Positions 15,479 to 23,054 of a DNA stretch of 23,054 bases are shown here, in pieces. Position numbers and translations under genes: made by a program. The notes beneath the pieces were generated by a model that saw nothing but the letters and a program-made list of their open reading frames with translations, searched no databases and was not told where the DNA came from. Every line of letters starts with the position of its first letter. Positions within the stretch are counted from its first letter, which is position 1. The DNA comes from Elusimicrobiota bacterium (lineage in GTDB: Bacteria > CG03 > SLGR01 > JAGXOG01), in NCBI GenBank assembly GCA_027858455.1, contig JAQICQ010000104.1:1-23054 (forward strand), read 5' to 3'.

Positions 15479-15493
15479 ATGAAAATTAAATGA
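15479..15493 (+). promoter_or_regulatory. Four-codon leader ORF overlapping the TolC-like start
   Basis: ATG AAA ATT AAA TGA, with AGGA at 15469-15472 six bases upstream. Its stop overlaps the ATG of the TolC-like gene as ATGA (15490-15493). The only Shine-Dalgarno-like sequence here is well placed for this mini-ORF and 17 nt from the real start, so termination-reinitiation may drive translation of the outer-membrane factor. This is inference. Confidence 0.35.
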
Positions 15494-16833
15494 AAACAAA
15501 AATTAAATTTTCAGTAACAGTTTTTTTGATATTGCTCTCCTCCGAAGTAGGCGCCAAAGGACTGACTTTAAACGATTTTTTAAAGAGCGCCATAAAACGT
15601 AATTATGAAATCAGGGAAGCCGGCGCGGCCGTTGAAAAAGCTGAAGGTCAAAAAGCCGAAATGTGGGGGATGTTTTTTCCGCAGTTTTCGGCATCTTACA
15701 GTAAAAATTATATAAACCGCGACCAGGAACTTTCTATGAGTATGCCGCTTGTAACTCCCTCGGGACAAATAGTATATGAAGAAGTTGAAATACGGATGGG
15801 GCAAAAAGAAAACCAATCAGCCGAAATAACGGCAAATATACCCGTCTTTACATTTGGTTCAATCCGCGGAGCGTATGTTATTTCAAAAGAAGCTCTTAAA
15901 ATAGAAAATAAGATATATTCAAGTAAGCGCAACAATGTTATAGGCAATGTCAAAAAGGCTTTTTACAGGGTGCTTCTTGCCCGCGAAATAGTTGATGCCG
16001 CCCGGAGGCAGGTATTGCTTATGGAAGAAAACTTAAATATGACCCAGAGTCTATATAATTCAGGCAAAGCATCCAATCTTGATATCTCCCGGGTAAAAGT
16101 ACATCTTTCCGGAGCGGAGGGCGGGTTGATAGAGGCAGAATCAAATCTTGAAATTGCTAAGGAAAATTTATTAAGTCTTTCCGGACTTAAGATTTCCGGA
16201 CTTAAAAATAATTTAAACGCGAAAATTGAAGGCAACCTGGAATCCCGGGATTTTAATTACAATCTTGAGAAGCTGATAGCTATTGCGATGAAAAACCGTG
16301 AAGAGTTAGCTATAGCCGAGTACAGTATATCAATAAATAAAGAAAACAAATGGCTGGGCACGGCGCAAAACCTCCCCAAGTTTTATGCCTACGGCAGTTA
16401 TAAGTGGGAGCGCCCCGACATTGCAGCTGACCGCTGGACGGATTACTGGGTGGCGGGCGCAAGGGTGAATTTTCCTTTTCTCGACGGGCTTTCTATGTTC
16501 GGAAGAAATAAGAAAAACAGCGCGGCGGTAGATAAAGCGGTTATAGCAAAAGAAAAGATAAGAGAAAATATAAAGCTTCAGGTAAAAACCAGTTTTTATA
16601 ATTTCAAGAAAGCCGAAAAAAAGATTAAAGTTAACCAGCAGCAGCTGAGCCAGGCCAGGGAAAGTTTAGAAGTATCAAACGAGAGGTATGCGCGTGGGCT
16701 TTTAAGCAACCTTGAGCTTAACGGAGCTATTCTTGATTATACCAACAGCCGTATTGAAACCGCATTATCGGTATTTAATCTGCTCAGCGCAATTGAAGAT
16801 ATTAAATTAGCGGCAGGAAAACAAGTGGAGTAA
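15490..16833 (+). CDS. TolC-family outer membrane efflux protein
   Basis: The outer-membrane channel component of a tripartite efflux pump. The N-terminus MKTKIKFSVTVFLILLSSEVGA is a Sec signal peptide with likely cleavage after A22. The mature part has the duplicated outer-membrane-efflux pattern: long amphipathic helices (for example NYEIREAGAAVEKAEGQKAE and QARESLEVSNERYARGLLSN, the latter a family hallmark with SNLELNGA after it) alternating with beta-strand stretches such as FSASYSKNY and FYAYGSYKWE. Length 447 is typical. It heads a three-gene operon: the adaptor follows after 6 bp and the RND transporter after that. Substrate cannot be told from sequence. This component fixes the host as diderm. 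Confidence 0.92.
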   Translation: MKTKIKFSVTVFLILLSSEVGAKGLTLNDFLKSAIKRNYEIREAGAAVEKAEGQKAEMWGMFFPQFSASYSKNYINRDQELSMSMPLVTPSGQIVYEEVEIRMGQKENQSAEITANIPVFTFGSIRGAYVISKEALKIENKIYSSKRNNVIGNVKKAFYRVLLAREIVDAARRQVLLMEENLNMTQSLYNSGKASNLDISRVKVHLSGAEGGLIEAESNLEIAKENLLSLSGLKISGLKNNLNAKIEGNLESRDFNYNLEKLIAIAMKNREELAIAEYSISINKENKWLGTAQNLPKFYAYGSYKWERPDIAADRWTDYWVAGARVNFPFLDGLSMFGRNKKNSAAVDKAVIAKEKIRENIKLQVKTSFYNFKKAEKKIKVNQQQLSQARESLEVSNERYARGLLSNLELNGAILDYTNSRIETALSVFNLLSAIEDIKLAAGKQVE

Positions 16834-16839
16834 ATCATA

Positions 16840-17721
16840 ATGAGAAAGAAGATAATTATTACGGTAATTGGTCTTGTTTTTGCGGGTTTTATATTAATGA
16901 GAATTTTACAAACGTCAGGACCCCAAAAGATTGCTGAATTGTCCGGATTGAGCCGGGTTAAGGTCGGATATGTTCAGTCGGCCACGGTAAAAGAAGAGTA
17001 TAAATTTGTAGCGGTAGTAAAAGGCAAATCACAATCAGTTGTTTATCCGCAGGTTCCCGGAATAATCAGGGAAAAGATTAAAGAAGCGGGGGATTATGTA
17101 AAGCGAGACGGGAATATTCTTTTAATAGACAGAAATGAAGCAGCGCTTAAATATTCTATGTCAGCGGTAGAAAGTCCGATTGACGGCAAGGTTTTACAGA
17201 TACTTGTCGATATAGGCACCCGGGTTGATCCTCAGACGCCGGTAGCGGTAGTAGGGGATATGACTTCCGTAAAAGCTGTAATAGGCGTAGACTCTGAAGA
17301 TATAGCGCTTATAAAAAAAGGGCTCGGGGCTCGGATAGTTTCCCCGGAAGGAAAAAATGTTTACGGCAGGATTTCTGCGGTTGCCGATTCTGCCGGAAAG
17401 AGAAGCAGAAAATTTTCGGCCGAGATTACCGCGCGAAATAATGCAGACCTGAAATCGGGTGTGGCCTGTGACATATTTGTAACAGTCCGGGAAATTAAAA
17501 CCAATAAAGCCGTTCCCGGCCCTGCTATAACTGAACGAAGCGGAGATAACGGAATTTTTAAGATATCAAAAGATGATACGGCCGGCTGGGTTAAGGTAAA
17601 AATAATTGCAAAAGGGAAAGACCTCGTTGCCGTAGAGGGAGATATCTCGTCCGGAGACAGGATAGTAACAGAAGGCAGTTACGGACTTATTCCCGGCCGC
17701 AAGGTTGAAATACTTCAATGA
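16840..17721 (+). CDS. RND efflux periplasmic adaptor (short, lacks hairpin)
   Basis: The membrane-fusion (HlyD-type) subunit that bridges the RND pump and the TolC-like channel. TGGAG lies 9 nt before ATG. A hydrophobic segment at about 4-22 is either an uncleaved anchor or a signal sequence. The two half-lipoyl motifs are visible at about 67-102 (YPQVPGIIREKIKEAGDYV) and 109-141 (VESPIDGKVLQILVDIGTRV), followed by a beta-barrel and a membrane-proximal domain ending EGSYGLIPGRKVEIL. Odd feature: only about ten residues separate the lipoyl halves, where canonical adaptors carry a long coiled-coil hairpin. At 293 residues it is also shorter than the usual 350-400. Borrelia BesA is a known hairpin-less precedent. 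It overlaps the pump gene by 4 bp. Confidence 0.9.
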   Translation: MRKKIIITVIGLVFAGFILMRILQTSGPQKIAELSGLSRVKVGYVQSATVKEEYKFVAVVKGKSQSVVYPQVPGIIREKIKEAGDYVKRDGNILLIDRNEAALKYSMSAVESPIDGKVLQILVDIGTRVDPQTPVAVVGDMTSVKAVIGVDSEDIALIKKGLGARIVSPEGKNVYGRISAVADSAGKRSRKFSAEITARNNADLKSGVACDIFVTVREIKTNKAVPGPAITERSGDNGIFKISKDDTAGWVKVKIIAKGKDLVAVEGDISSGDRIVTEGSYGLIPGRKVEILQ

Positions 17722-20700
17722 ACCTACCTGAATTTTCAGTAAAAAGACCGGTTACCATCACTATGCTTATATTTATAGTGGTGATACTCGGGGTTATTTC
17801 GCTGACCCGTATGGGGCTCGACCTCATGCCTGATATAACTTACCCTATTTTAAGTGTAATTACAGAATATGAAGGCGTAGGGTCCGAAGATATTGAAGAA
17901 ATTCTCACAAAGCCGTTAGAAGAAGCAGTGTCAACGGTTAAAAATGTAAAAGAGATAAATTCTGTATCCAGGGAGAGTTTCTCCATGATAATGGTTGAAT
18001 TTGAATGGGGAACGGATATTAATAATTCAGCCCAGGAGATAAGAAACCGCATAGACCAGATGAGCTTTCTTCTGCCCGGCGATTTAAAAGACCCCCGGGT
18101 GATTAAATTTGACCCGAGCATGATTCCGGTACTGGGCATGGGAATAAACAGTTCGCTGGACAGCCGGCAGATGAGGAAGGTCGTTGAAGATAAGATAGAA
18201 GAGCCGATTGAACAGTTAGACGGCGTGTCGGCGGTTTTTTCAATGGGGGGCATTCAACGAGAGATCCGAGCCGAACTTTCTTTAAAAAAATTGGAACATT
18301 ATAATATTCCTCTTTCACTGGTGGTATCCCGGATAGGGGCGGACAATGTAAACAGGCCCGGGGGGAGACTTGAGGAAGGATATAAAGAGCTTATAGTAAG
18401 GACGGTCGGCGAATATAAAACCGTGGAGGATATAAAAAGCACCTATATTGCCTCCCGGGATTCAAACGCTGTCTACCTCAGGGATTTAGGTACTGTAAAA
18501 GAAGTAAATAAAGAAGTGCGCAGCAGTGCCAGAAACGGAGGCAAAGAGGGGGTGGTGATAATGATATATAAAACCTCCGGCGCCAACTCTGTTTTAGTGT
18601 CTTCCCGCATAAATAAGAAACTTGAAAAAATAAAGGCAGATCTCGGAGAGGATTTTAATATAAATATATTTCTTGATTTAGGGGATATGATAAAAAGAAT
18701 TCTTGCTATAACCGGCTCCACTGCTCTTGGCGGGGCATTTCTTGCCATATTTATTTTATATATATTTTTAAGGTCATGGAGACCGACAGCTATAATAGCC
18801 ACTGCCATTCCTCTTTCCATGTTAAGTATTTTTCTTCCTCTCTACGCATTTGGATTTACCATTAATTTTGTGGTTCTTATAGGAGTTGCTCTCGGCGTGG
18901 GGATGATCGTTGATAATTCAATTGTGGTCATTGAGAATACTCACCGCCACGTGGGGATAACCGGCAATGCTTCCATGTCGGCTATTCTGGGAGCCAAACA
19001 GGTAGGTATGGCTATTACTGCATCAACATTTACAACGGTGGTGGTATTTTTACCGCTTCTTTTTGCCGGCGGGGTAGTCGGAAAAATATTTTCCCAGCTT
19101 GCGCTTACGGTGGCCGCGGCGCTTATAAGTTCGCTCATAATAGCTCTCTCAATTATACCGATGCTCAGCTCGAAACTTATCATAAAAGAAGAAACCAAAA
19201 AAATAAAATGGCTTGAATTTTTAAAAATTCGCTATGAAAGTTCTCTTTCGTATTTATTAGACCACAAAAAACTTTTTAGTTTGAGTGTTTTAGTAGTAGT
19301 TCTTCTCAGTTTTGCCATACTTCCGTTTGTCGGAAAAGAATATTTTCCGAATATAGATAATTCAATGCTGATGTTGAGTATAAAACGCCTGCCGGGCACT
19401 GTTCTTGAAGAGACCGACCGGGTAGTAAAGAGACTTGAAGAAGGGATGGAGAAACTGCCGGGGGTAGAAAATTATTCCACTTTTGTTGGTGTTACCGAGG
19501 GAGGGGAAATGGACGCGGCTATGGGGACTGGTCCGTCGGGACCTCACGAAGCATCATTTTTTGTCCGCCTTAAAGATAAAAAAGACCGTGAGCTGGACAG
19601 TGTCGAACTTCAAAACATATTAAGAAAAGAGCTCCCGCCGATGGAAGATGTAAAATATGAATTTATGGATATGGGGCAGGCCATGATGGTTTCCGGCGGC
19701 AGGCAGGAGTCGGCTGTACAGATAAATATTTTCGGTAAAGAGATTGACCGCCTCCGCGAAATGTCCCGGGATATACAAGAAAGACTATCCGGTATTAGCG
19801 GGATATATGACATTTCCGGTTCTCTTGAAGAAGGCAAGCCCGAGCTTACTGTAAAAATAAACAGAATGAAAGCCGCCCAATACCGGTTAACAGTTTCTGA
19901 AGTAAGCAGAGCGATAGGCAACAATGTCAAGGGTGTCACCGCCGGCAAATACCGGCGCCAGGGGGAAGAACTGGACATAAAAGTCATACTTAAAGAAGCG
20001 GACCGGGATAATGTGCATAAGATAAAAAATATTCCTATATTTACTTCGGACGGTTCTAAAATCAATCTTTCTCAGGTAGCCGACATTGTCCAAGAAAAAG
20101 GGCCGATAAAGCTTGACAGAGACAATAAAAGAAGGAAAGTTGTCGTCTCTGCCGGCTATAGCGGAGATAACTTTTCCGGAGTTATGGATGAAGTTAAAGA
20201 AAAAGTTAACGGGGTTTTTATACCGGCAGGATACAGTGTTCACTACGGCGGTGAAACTGAACGGATGGAGGATATGTTTATCACTTTGATACAGCTCTTT
20301 TTGCTGGCTATATTGCTTATTTATATGGTTATGGCCGCTCAATTTGAATCATTTGTTCATCCTCTCATGATAATGGTTACTATCCCCCTTTCTTATGTAG
20401 GCATGATATGGATGCTTATAATAACGGGAAAGACCATATCTATGCCCGCGGGGATGGGTATTCTTATACTTTTTGGAATAGTTGTAAATAATGCCATAGT
20501 GCTTATTGACTATATAAATCAGTTAAGAAAACATGAAGGAATGTCTGTCCGCGAAGCTGTTAAGGAAGGCGCCGGTGTCCGCTTGCGGCCGATACTTATG
20601 ACTGCGGCGACTACGGTAACAGCCATGATTCCCCTTGCATTAAATAAGGATGAGGGTTCGGCTGTCCGGTCGGTAGTGGCAATTGCCATAATAGGAGGCC

Positions 20701-20783
20701 TTGTTGTGGGGACACTGCTGACATTATATGTTATACCGTCCATATATGATTATGTAGAAACTAAGAGAGCGGAGAAAGCATAA
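17718..20783 (+). CDS. RND-family efflux transporter (AcrB/SwrC-like, HAE type)
   Basis: An inner-membrane proton-driven efflux pump of 1021 residues. It has the RND layout: TM1 at about 10-30 after NLPEFSVKRPVTITM, a large periplasmic loop to about 330, TM2-6, TM7 at about 515-535, a second periplasmic loop to about 855, then TM8-12. The TM4 proton-relay motif GVGMIVDNSIVVIEN has D399 at the AcrB D407 position and Asn at 408. In TM10 the motif GIVVNNAIVLIDY has Asn924 where AcrB has Lys940. This pattern fits the hydrophobic/amphiphilic efflux family rather than heavy-metal pumps, but the substrate is unknown. It starts within the adaptor stop (ATGA at 17718-17721). No regulator gene is adjacent. 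Confidence 0.95.
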   Translation: MNLPEFSVKRPVTITMLIFIVVILGVISLTRMGLDLMPDITYPILSVITEYEGVGSEDIEEILTKPLEEAVSTVKNVKEINSVSRESFSMIMVEFEWGTDINNSAQEIRNRIDQMSFLLPGDLKDPRVIKFDPSMIPVLGMGINSSLDSRQMRKVVEDKIEEPIEQLDGVSAVFSMGGIQREIRAELSLKKLEHYNIPLSLVVSRIGADNVNRPGGRLEEGYKELIVRTVGEYKTVEDIKSTYIASRDSNAVYLRDLGTVKEVNKEVRSSARNGGKEGVVIMIYKTSGANSVLVSSRINKKLEKIKADLGEDFNINIFLDLGDMIKRILAITGSTALGGAFLAIFILYIFLRSWRPTAIIATAIPLSMLSIFLPLYAFGFTINFVVLIGVALGVGMIVDNSIVVIENTHRHVGITGNASMSAILGAKQVGMAITASTFTTVVVFLPLLFAGGVVGKIFSQLALTVAAALISSLIIALSIIPMLSSKLIIKEETKKIKWLEFLKIRYESSLSYLLDHKKLFSLSVLVVVLLSFAILPFVGKEYFPNIDNSMLMLSIKRLPGTVLEETDRVVKRLEEGMEKLPGVENYSTFVGVTEGGEMDAAMGTGPSGPHEASFFVRLKDKKDRELDSVELQNILRKELPPMEDVKYEFMDMGQAMMVSGGRQESAVQINIFGKEIDRLREMSRDIQERLSGISGIYDISGSLEEGKPELTVKINRMKAAQYRLTVSEVSRAIGNNVKGVTAGKYRRQGEELDIKVILKEADRDNVHKIKNIPIFTSDGSKINLSQVADIVQEKGPIKLDRDNKRRKVVVSAGYSGDNFSGVMDEVKEKVNGVFIPAGYSVHYGGETERMEDMFITLIQLFLLAILLIYMVMAAQFESFVHPLMIMVTIPLSYVGMIWMLIITGKTISMPAGMGILILFGIVVNNAIVLIDYINQLRKHEGMSVREAVKEGAGVRLRPILMTAATTVTAMIPLALNKDEGSAVRSVVAIAIIGGLVVGTLLTLYVIPSIYDYVETKRAEKA

Positions 20784-20823
20784 TTAACAATACCAATGAT
20801 TTATAAATATTTTATTACCGGTC

Positions 20824-22815
20824 TTACCTGTTTTCCAACCTCAGATATCTCATTTTTAAATCATTTATATCTTTTGCCCGGCTGCATCGGGGGAGTGATT
20901 CAATAAAGACTTTGCCGTATTGTTTTGTGTGAATTCTAGGGTCAAGAATCGCGGTTATGCCGAAATCTTTTCTGTGCCGGATAAGCCGTCCGAAGCCCTG
21001 TTTAAAAAGAAGAGCCGCCACAGGAACCTGGTAATCCATAAAGGGATTATGTCCGTGCTGCCTGAGCAGTTCTATCCTTGCTTCGGTTATAGGGTCGGTA
21101 GGCACGGAAAAAGGAAGTTTGGTTATAATGACGCATTGCAGGAGCTTACCCGGGAGGTCAACTCCCTGCCAGAAAGTGTTTGTGCCCAAAAGAACGGAAT
21201 TGTCGTTTTCGGTAAATCCCTTTAATAGCTGTCCGTGAGGAGCTTCTCCGTGAATGAGAAACTTTAGTTTGGGAAACCGGTTTATAAGTTCCTCGGCAAC
21301 ATTATTCAGCATTGAATACGAAGTAAACAAGATAAAAGTTTTCCCCCTGGTAATTTCTAATATCTCCGCGGAATTTTCAATGACCGCTTCGGTAAACCCG
21401 TCCGGATTTCCGGCCGGGTCGGGTATCCTGCTGTAGGGAGAATAAAGGATTACATTGTTTTTGTAATTAAACGGAGAATCAAGGATTAGCTCATCGTGTC
21501 TGTCAGGTATTCCGGTTCGTTCCCGTATAAAATCAAAGGATTTATTTACCGTAAGCGTAGCCGAAGTAAGTATAACCGGGTGGACGGTGTCAAAGAGATA
21601 TTCGTTAAGAACCGCCGAGACTTCCACGGGAGAAGCATTAAAAGATACATAAATTCTACCGCTGCCGGATTCTATATTAAGATAATAGACATAATTATTG
21701 TATTTTAATCCCATGATAATCTCGAGCTCATCGGATATTGTAAGGCATCGGCGTTTGTATGCTTTGTATTCTTTCAGTATGTCCTCGTTTTCTATGGCGT
21801 CGGTTGCTTCAGACAGCGTGTCGGTAAGTATTTTAAGCGGTTCGGACACGATATTGTCAAAAAGGAATTTATTGTGAATTCTAAAATTTACATCGTTTAT
21901 GCCGAACTCGTCCAGCACATTTGAGAAAAATGCATTGTTGGTCCGCTTGACTGATGTTACTGCTTTTTTTATTTTGGCGGCGGTTTCGGCGGGAAGGTAA
22001 TCCTTTGTCCTGTTTAAGAGGGAGCGTTCCGATTTCTTTGCAAATATTTTACTCATAAGATATTTAACCCTGAACCGGGAGACTTTCAGCCCCATAGTAT
22101 CCGAGGCCACATCTTCAAGATTATGGGCTTCGTCAAATACTATGATATTATAGCGGGGAAGTATGTTGTAGCCGGAATTAACATCGTGAAATAAAAGATG
22201 GTGGTTGAGAATTAAAATATCGGATTCTTTCTGCGCCTGCCGGGCTTTCATATAGAAACAGTCGTTAAAATAACTGCAATTGTCGCGGGTGCAGAGTTCC
22301 GGGTCCCGGCATACATCGTTCCAGAGAGAGCCCATTACCTTGAACTCAAGGTTGAATTTTATGCCGTCGGAAGTTTTGTCCGCCCACTGGTTTAAAAGTT
22401 TTATCTGACGGGTTTCTTTTTCTGAATCAAAAAGTTTAGAGGATCTTACCGTAGAGAGCCGCCTTCGGCAGAGATAATTTTTGTTGCCTAAACAGAGAGC
22501 TGCCTTGAAATTAACATCAAGGGCTTTTTGGAGTAATGGGATATCTTTATTGATAAGCTGCTGCTGCAGGGCTTTTGTATAGGTTGATATAACTGCCCGT
22601 TCACCTTTTTTTCCGGCAATTTCCAGGATTATAGGTATAAGATAGGCAAAACTTTTCCCTATACCGCAACCGGCTTCAGCAATCAGGTGCTCCCGGGTTT
22701 TAATTGATTTACTGACAGCTTCGGCCATAAGAATCTGTTCCCGGCGGTATTCGTAATTTTTTATTATGCGGCTTATACCGGAATCTTTGTTTAGATATTT
22801 TTGTGTTTTGTTCAT
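20824..22815 (-). CDS. DinG/XPD-family Fe-S ATP-dependent DNA helicase
   Basis: A superfamily 2 helicase of 663 residues related to DinG/YoaA, which unwind damaged or structured DNA 5'-3'. Motif I reads EAGCGIGKS (47-55) where EAGTGTGKT is usual; the catalytic Lys54 is present. Four Fe-S cysteines are C116 in NYLC, C175, C180 and C186, with the 5- and 6-residue spacing seen in DinG. Motif II is DEAH at 228-231. Later motifs are ILTSATL, LLGTNTFWQGVDLPGK and QGFGRLIR. No exonuclease domain is fused at the N-terminus, unlike some Firmicute DinGs. It converges on the RND gene with only 40 bp between stops and no clear terminator. Its ATG has a weak purine-rich ribosome site. Confidence 0.93.
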   Translation of the reverse strand: MNKTQKYLNKDSGISRIIKNYEYRREQILMAEAVSKSIKTREHLIAEAGCGIGKSFAYLIPIILEIAGKKGERAVISTYTKALQQQLINKDIPLLQKALDVNFKAALCLGNKNYLCRRRLSTVRSSKLFDSEKETRQIKLLNQWADKTSDGIKFNLEFKVMGSLWNDVCRDPELCTRDNCSYFNDCFYMKARQAQKESDILILNHHLLFHDVNSGYNILPRYNIIVFDEAHNLEDVASDTMGLKVSRFRVKYLMSKIFAKKSERSLLNRTKDYLPAETAAKIKKAVTSVKRTNNAFFSNVLDEFGINDVNFRIHNKFLFDNIVSEPLKILTDTLSEATDAIENEDILKEYKAYKRRCLTISDELEIIMGLKYNNYVYYLNIESGSGRIYVSFNASPVEVSAVLNEYLFDTVHPVILTSATLTVNKSFDFIRERTGIPDRHDELILDSPFNYKNNVILYSPYSRIPDPAGNPDGFTEAVIENSAEILEITRGKTFILFTSYSMLNNVAEELINRFPKLKFLIHGEAPHGQLLKGFTENDNSVLLGTNTFWQGVDLPGKLLQCVIITKLPFSVPTDPITEARIELLRQHGHNPFMDYQVPVAALLFKQGFGRLIRHRKDFGITAILDPRIHTKQYGKVFIESLPRCSRAKDINDLKMRYLRLENR

Positions 22816-22847
22816 CTTTTATATTAGTTTGGAATCTTCCCGATTTA

Positions 22848-22876
22848 TTGAAATTTTAAATCTTAACTACTATACT
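22848..22876 (+). promoter_or_regulatory. Sigma70-type promoter for the right-edge gene
   Basis: TTGAAA (22848-22853), a 17-nt spacer, and TATACT (22871-22876): 5/6 and 5/6 to the consensus boxes with optimal spacing, in the non-coding divergent region between the helicase gene and the right-edge ORF. A start near 22883 would leave a leader of about 66 nt. A further TTGACA at 22929-22934 has no convincing -10 box at proper spacing. Confidence 0.5.
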
Positions 22877-22948
22877 ATAAAATTAGGGGTAAAAGATAAA
22901 GTAATTGTATAAATGACACAATAATATATTGACATAAAATTTTATAAG

Positions 22949-23054
22949 ATGAATAAGAATAACAAAAAGCAGGATGAAGAAAAAAAAGAACTCTATGAGT
23001 GGAAACGCAAACTTTCACTTATACTTGAATATTCTTCTAAAATTAAAGCCAATA
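22949..23054 (+). CDS. N-terminus of an unidentified protein (truncated by window)
   Basis: ATG at 22949 opens a frame of 35 codons that runs off the right edge. The product begins MNKNNKKQDEEKKELYEWKRK, hydrophilic and without a signal peptide or membrane segment, followed by LSLILEYSSKIKAN. The last stretch resembles the helix that often leads into a GAF sensory domain (pattern LL-x-x-SxKI-x-x), which would suggest a signalling protein, but 35 residues are too few to assign a family. It is transcribed divergently from the helicase gene, with a good promoter 72 nt upstream and no strong Shine-Dalgarno sequence. Confidence 0.6.
   Translation, partial: MNKNNKKQDEEKKELYEWKRKLSLILEYSSKIKAN

Noticed and set aside
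20784..20823. Bidirectional terminator between the convergent RND and helicase genes
   Set aside because: The 40-bp gap is AT-rich but I could not find a stable stem with flanking A- and T-runs.
20920..21708. Plus-strand open frames of 60-101 codons opposite the helicase gene
   Set aside because: The minus-strand helicase has complete family motifs throughout. The opposite frames show no domain and no ribosome sites.
1..23054. CRISPR array, insertion sequence, prophage or defence island
   Set aside because: No spaced repeat series, transposase, integrase, phage structural gene or restriction/toxin gene was recognised anywhere in the window.

Overview
The window is a chromosomal replication-origin neighbourhood from an AT-rich, diderm (two-membrane) bacterium. 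The gene order dnaA-dnaN-recF-dciA-gyrB-gyrA is the classical origin-proximal bacterial order. A Sec-exported TolC-type outer-membrane factor, a periplasmic adaptor and an RND pump indicate an outer membrane. Together with the archease/RtcB pair, this suggests an uncultured diderm lineage rather than a well-known model group. I cannot fix the phylum by reading alone.

Layout. (1) 1-8767, replication and topology block: a 5'-truncated dnaA, an extremely AT-rich gap that is an oriC candidate, then dnaN, recF (TTG start), a DciA/DUF721 gene overlapping recF by 4 bp, gyrB and gyrA. (2) 8779-12274, RNA repair and translation block: archease and rtcB (4-bp overlap), serS, and a small BON-like protein of unknown role. 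(3) 12292-12771, RNA block: tRNA-Ser(UGA), tRNA-Ser(GCU), tRNA-Ala(CGC), a hairpin plus T-run terminator, and a 42-bp direct repeat that copies the 3' end of tRNA-Ala and its trailer. (4) 12819-15390, replication/repair block: dnaX with an in-frame A AAA AAG slippery heptamer, ybaB/ebfC, and recR. (5) 15490-20783, tripartite efflux operon: TolC-like factor, an unusually short adaptor without the coiled-coil hairpin, and a 1021-residue RND transporter. (6) 20824-22815, minus strand: an XPD/DinG-type Fe-S helicase. (7) 22949 to the right edge: the N-terminus of a new plus-strand gene behind a good sigma70-type promoter.

Everything from dnaA to the RND pump is on the plus strand, mostly with gaps below 30 bp or 4-bp overlaps, so long co-transcribed units are likely. 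The DNA is mainly housekeeping. I see no CRISPR array, transposase, phage gene or recognisable defence island, and I do not think a new multi-gene system is present. The points worth a second look are: the predicted programmed -1 frameshift in dnaX (gamma of 406 residues against tau of 559); the tRNA-Ala 3'-end duplication; a four-copy 15-bp tandem repeat inside rtcB; the hairpin-less adaptor; the replacement of both main quinolone-anchoring residues of GyrA; and RtcB/archease sitting between gyrase and a seryl-tRNA synthetase/tRNA-Ser cluster.
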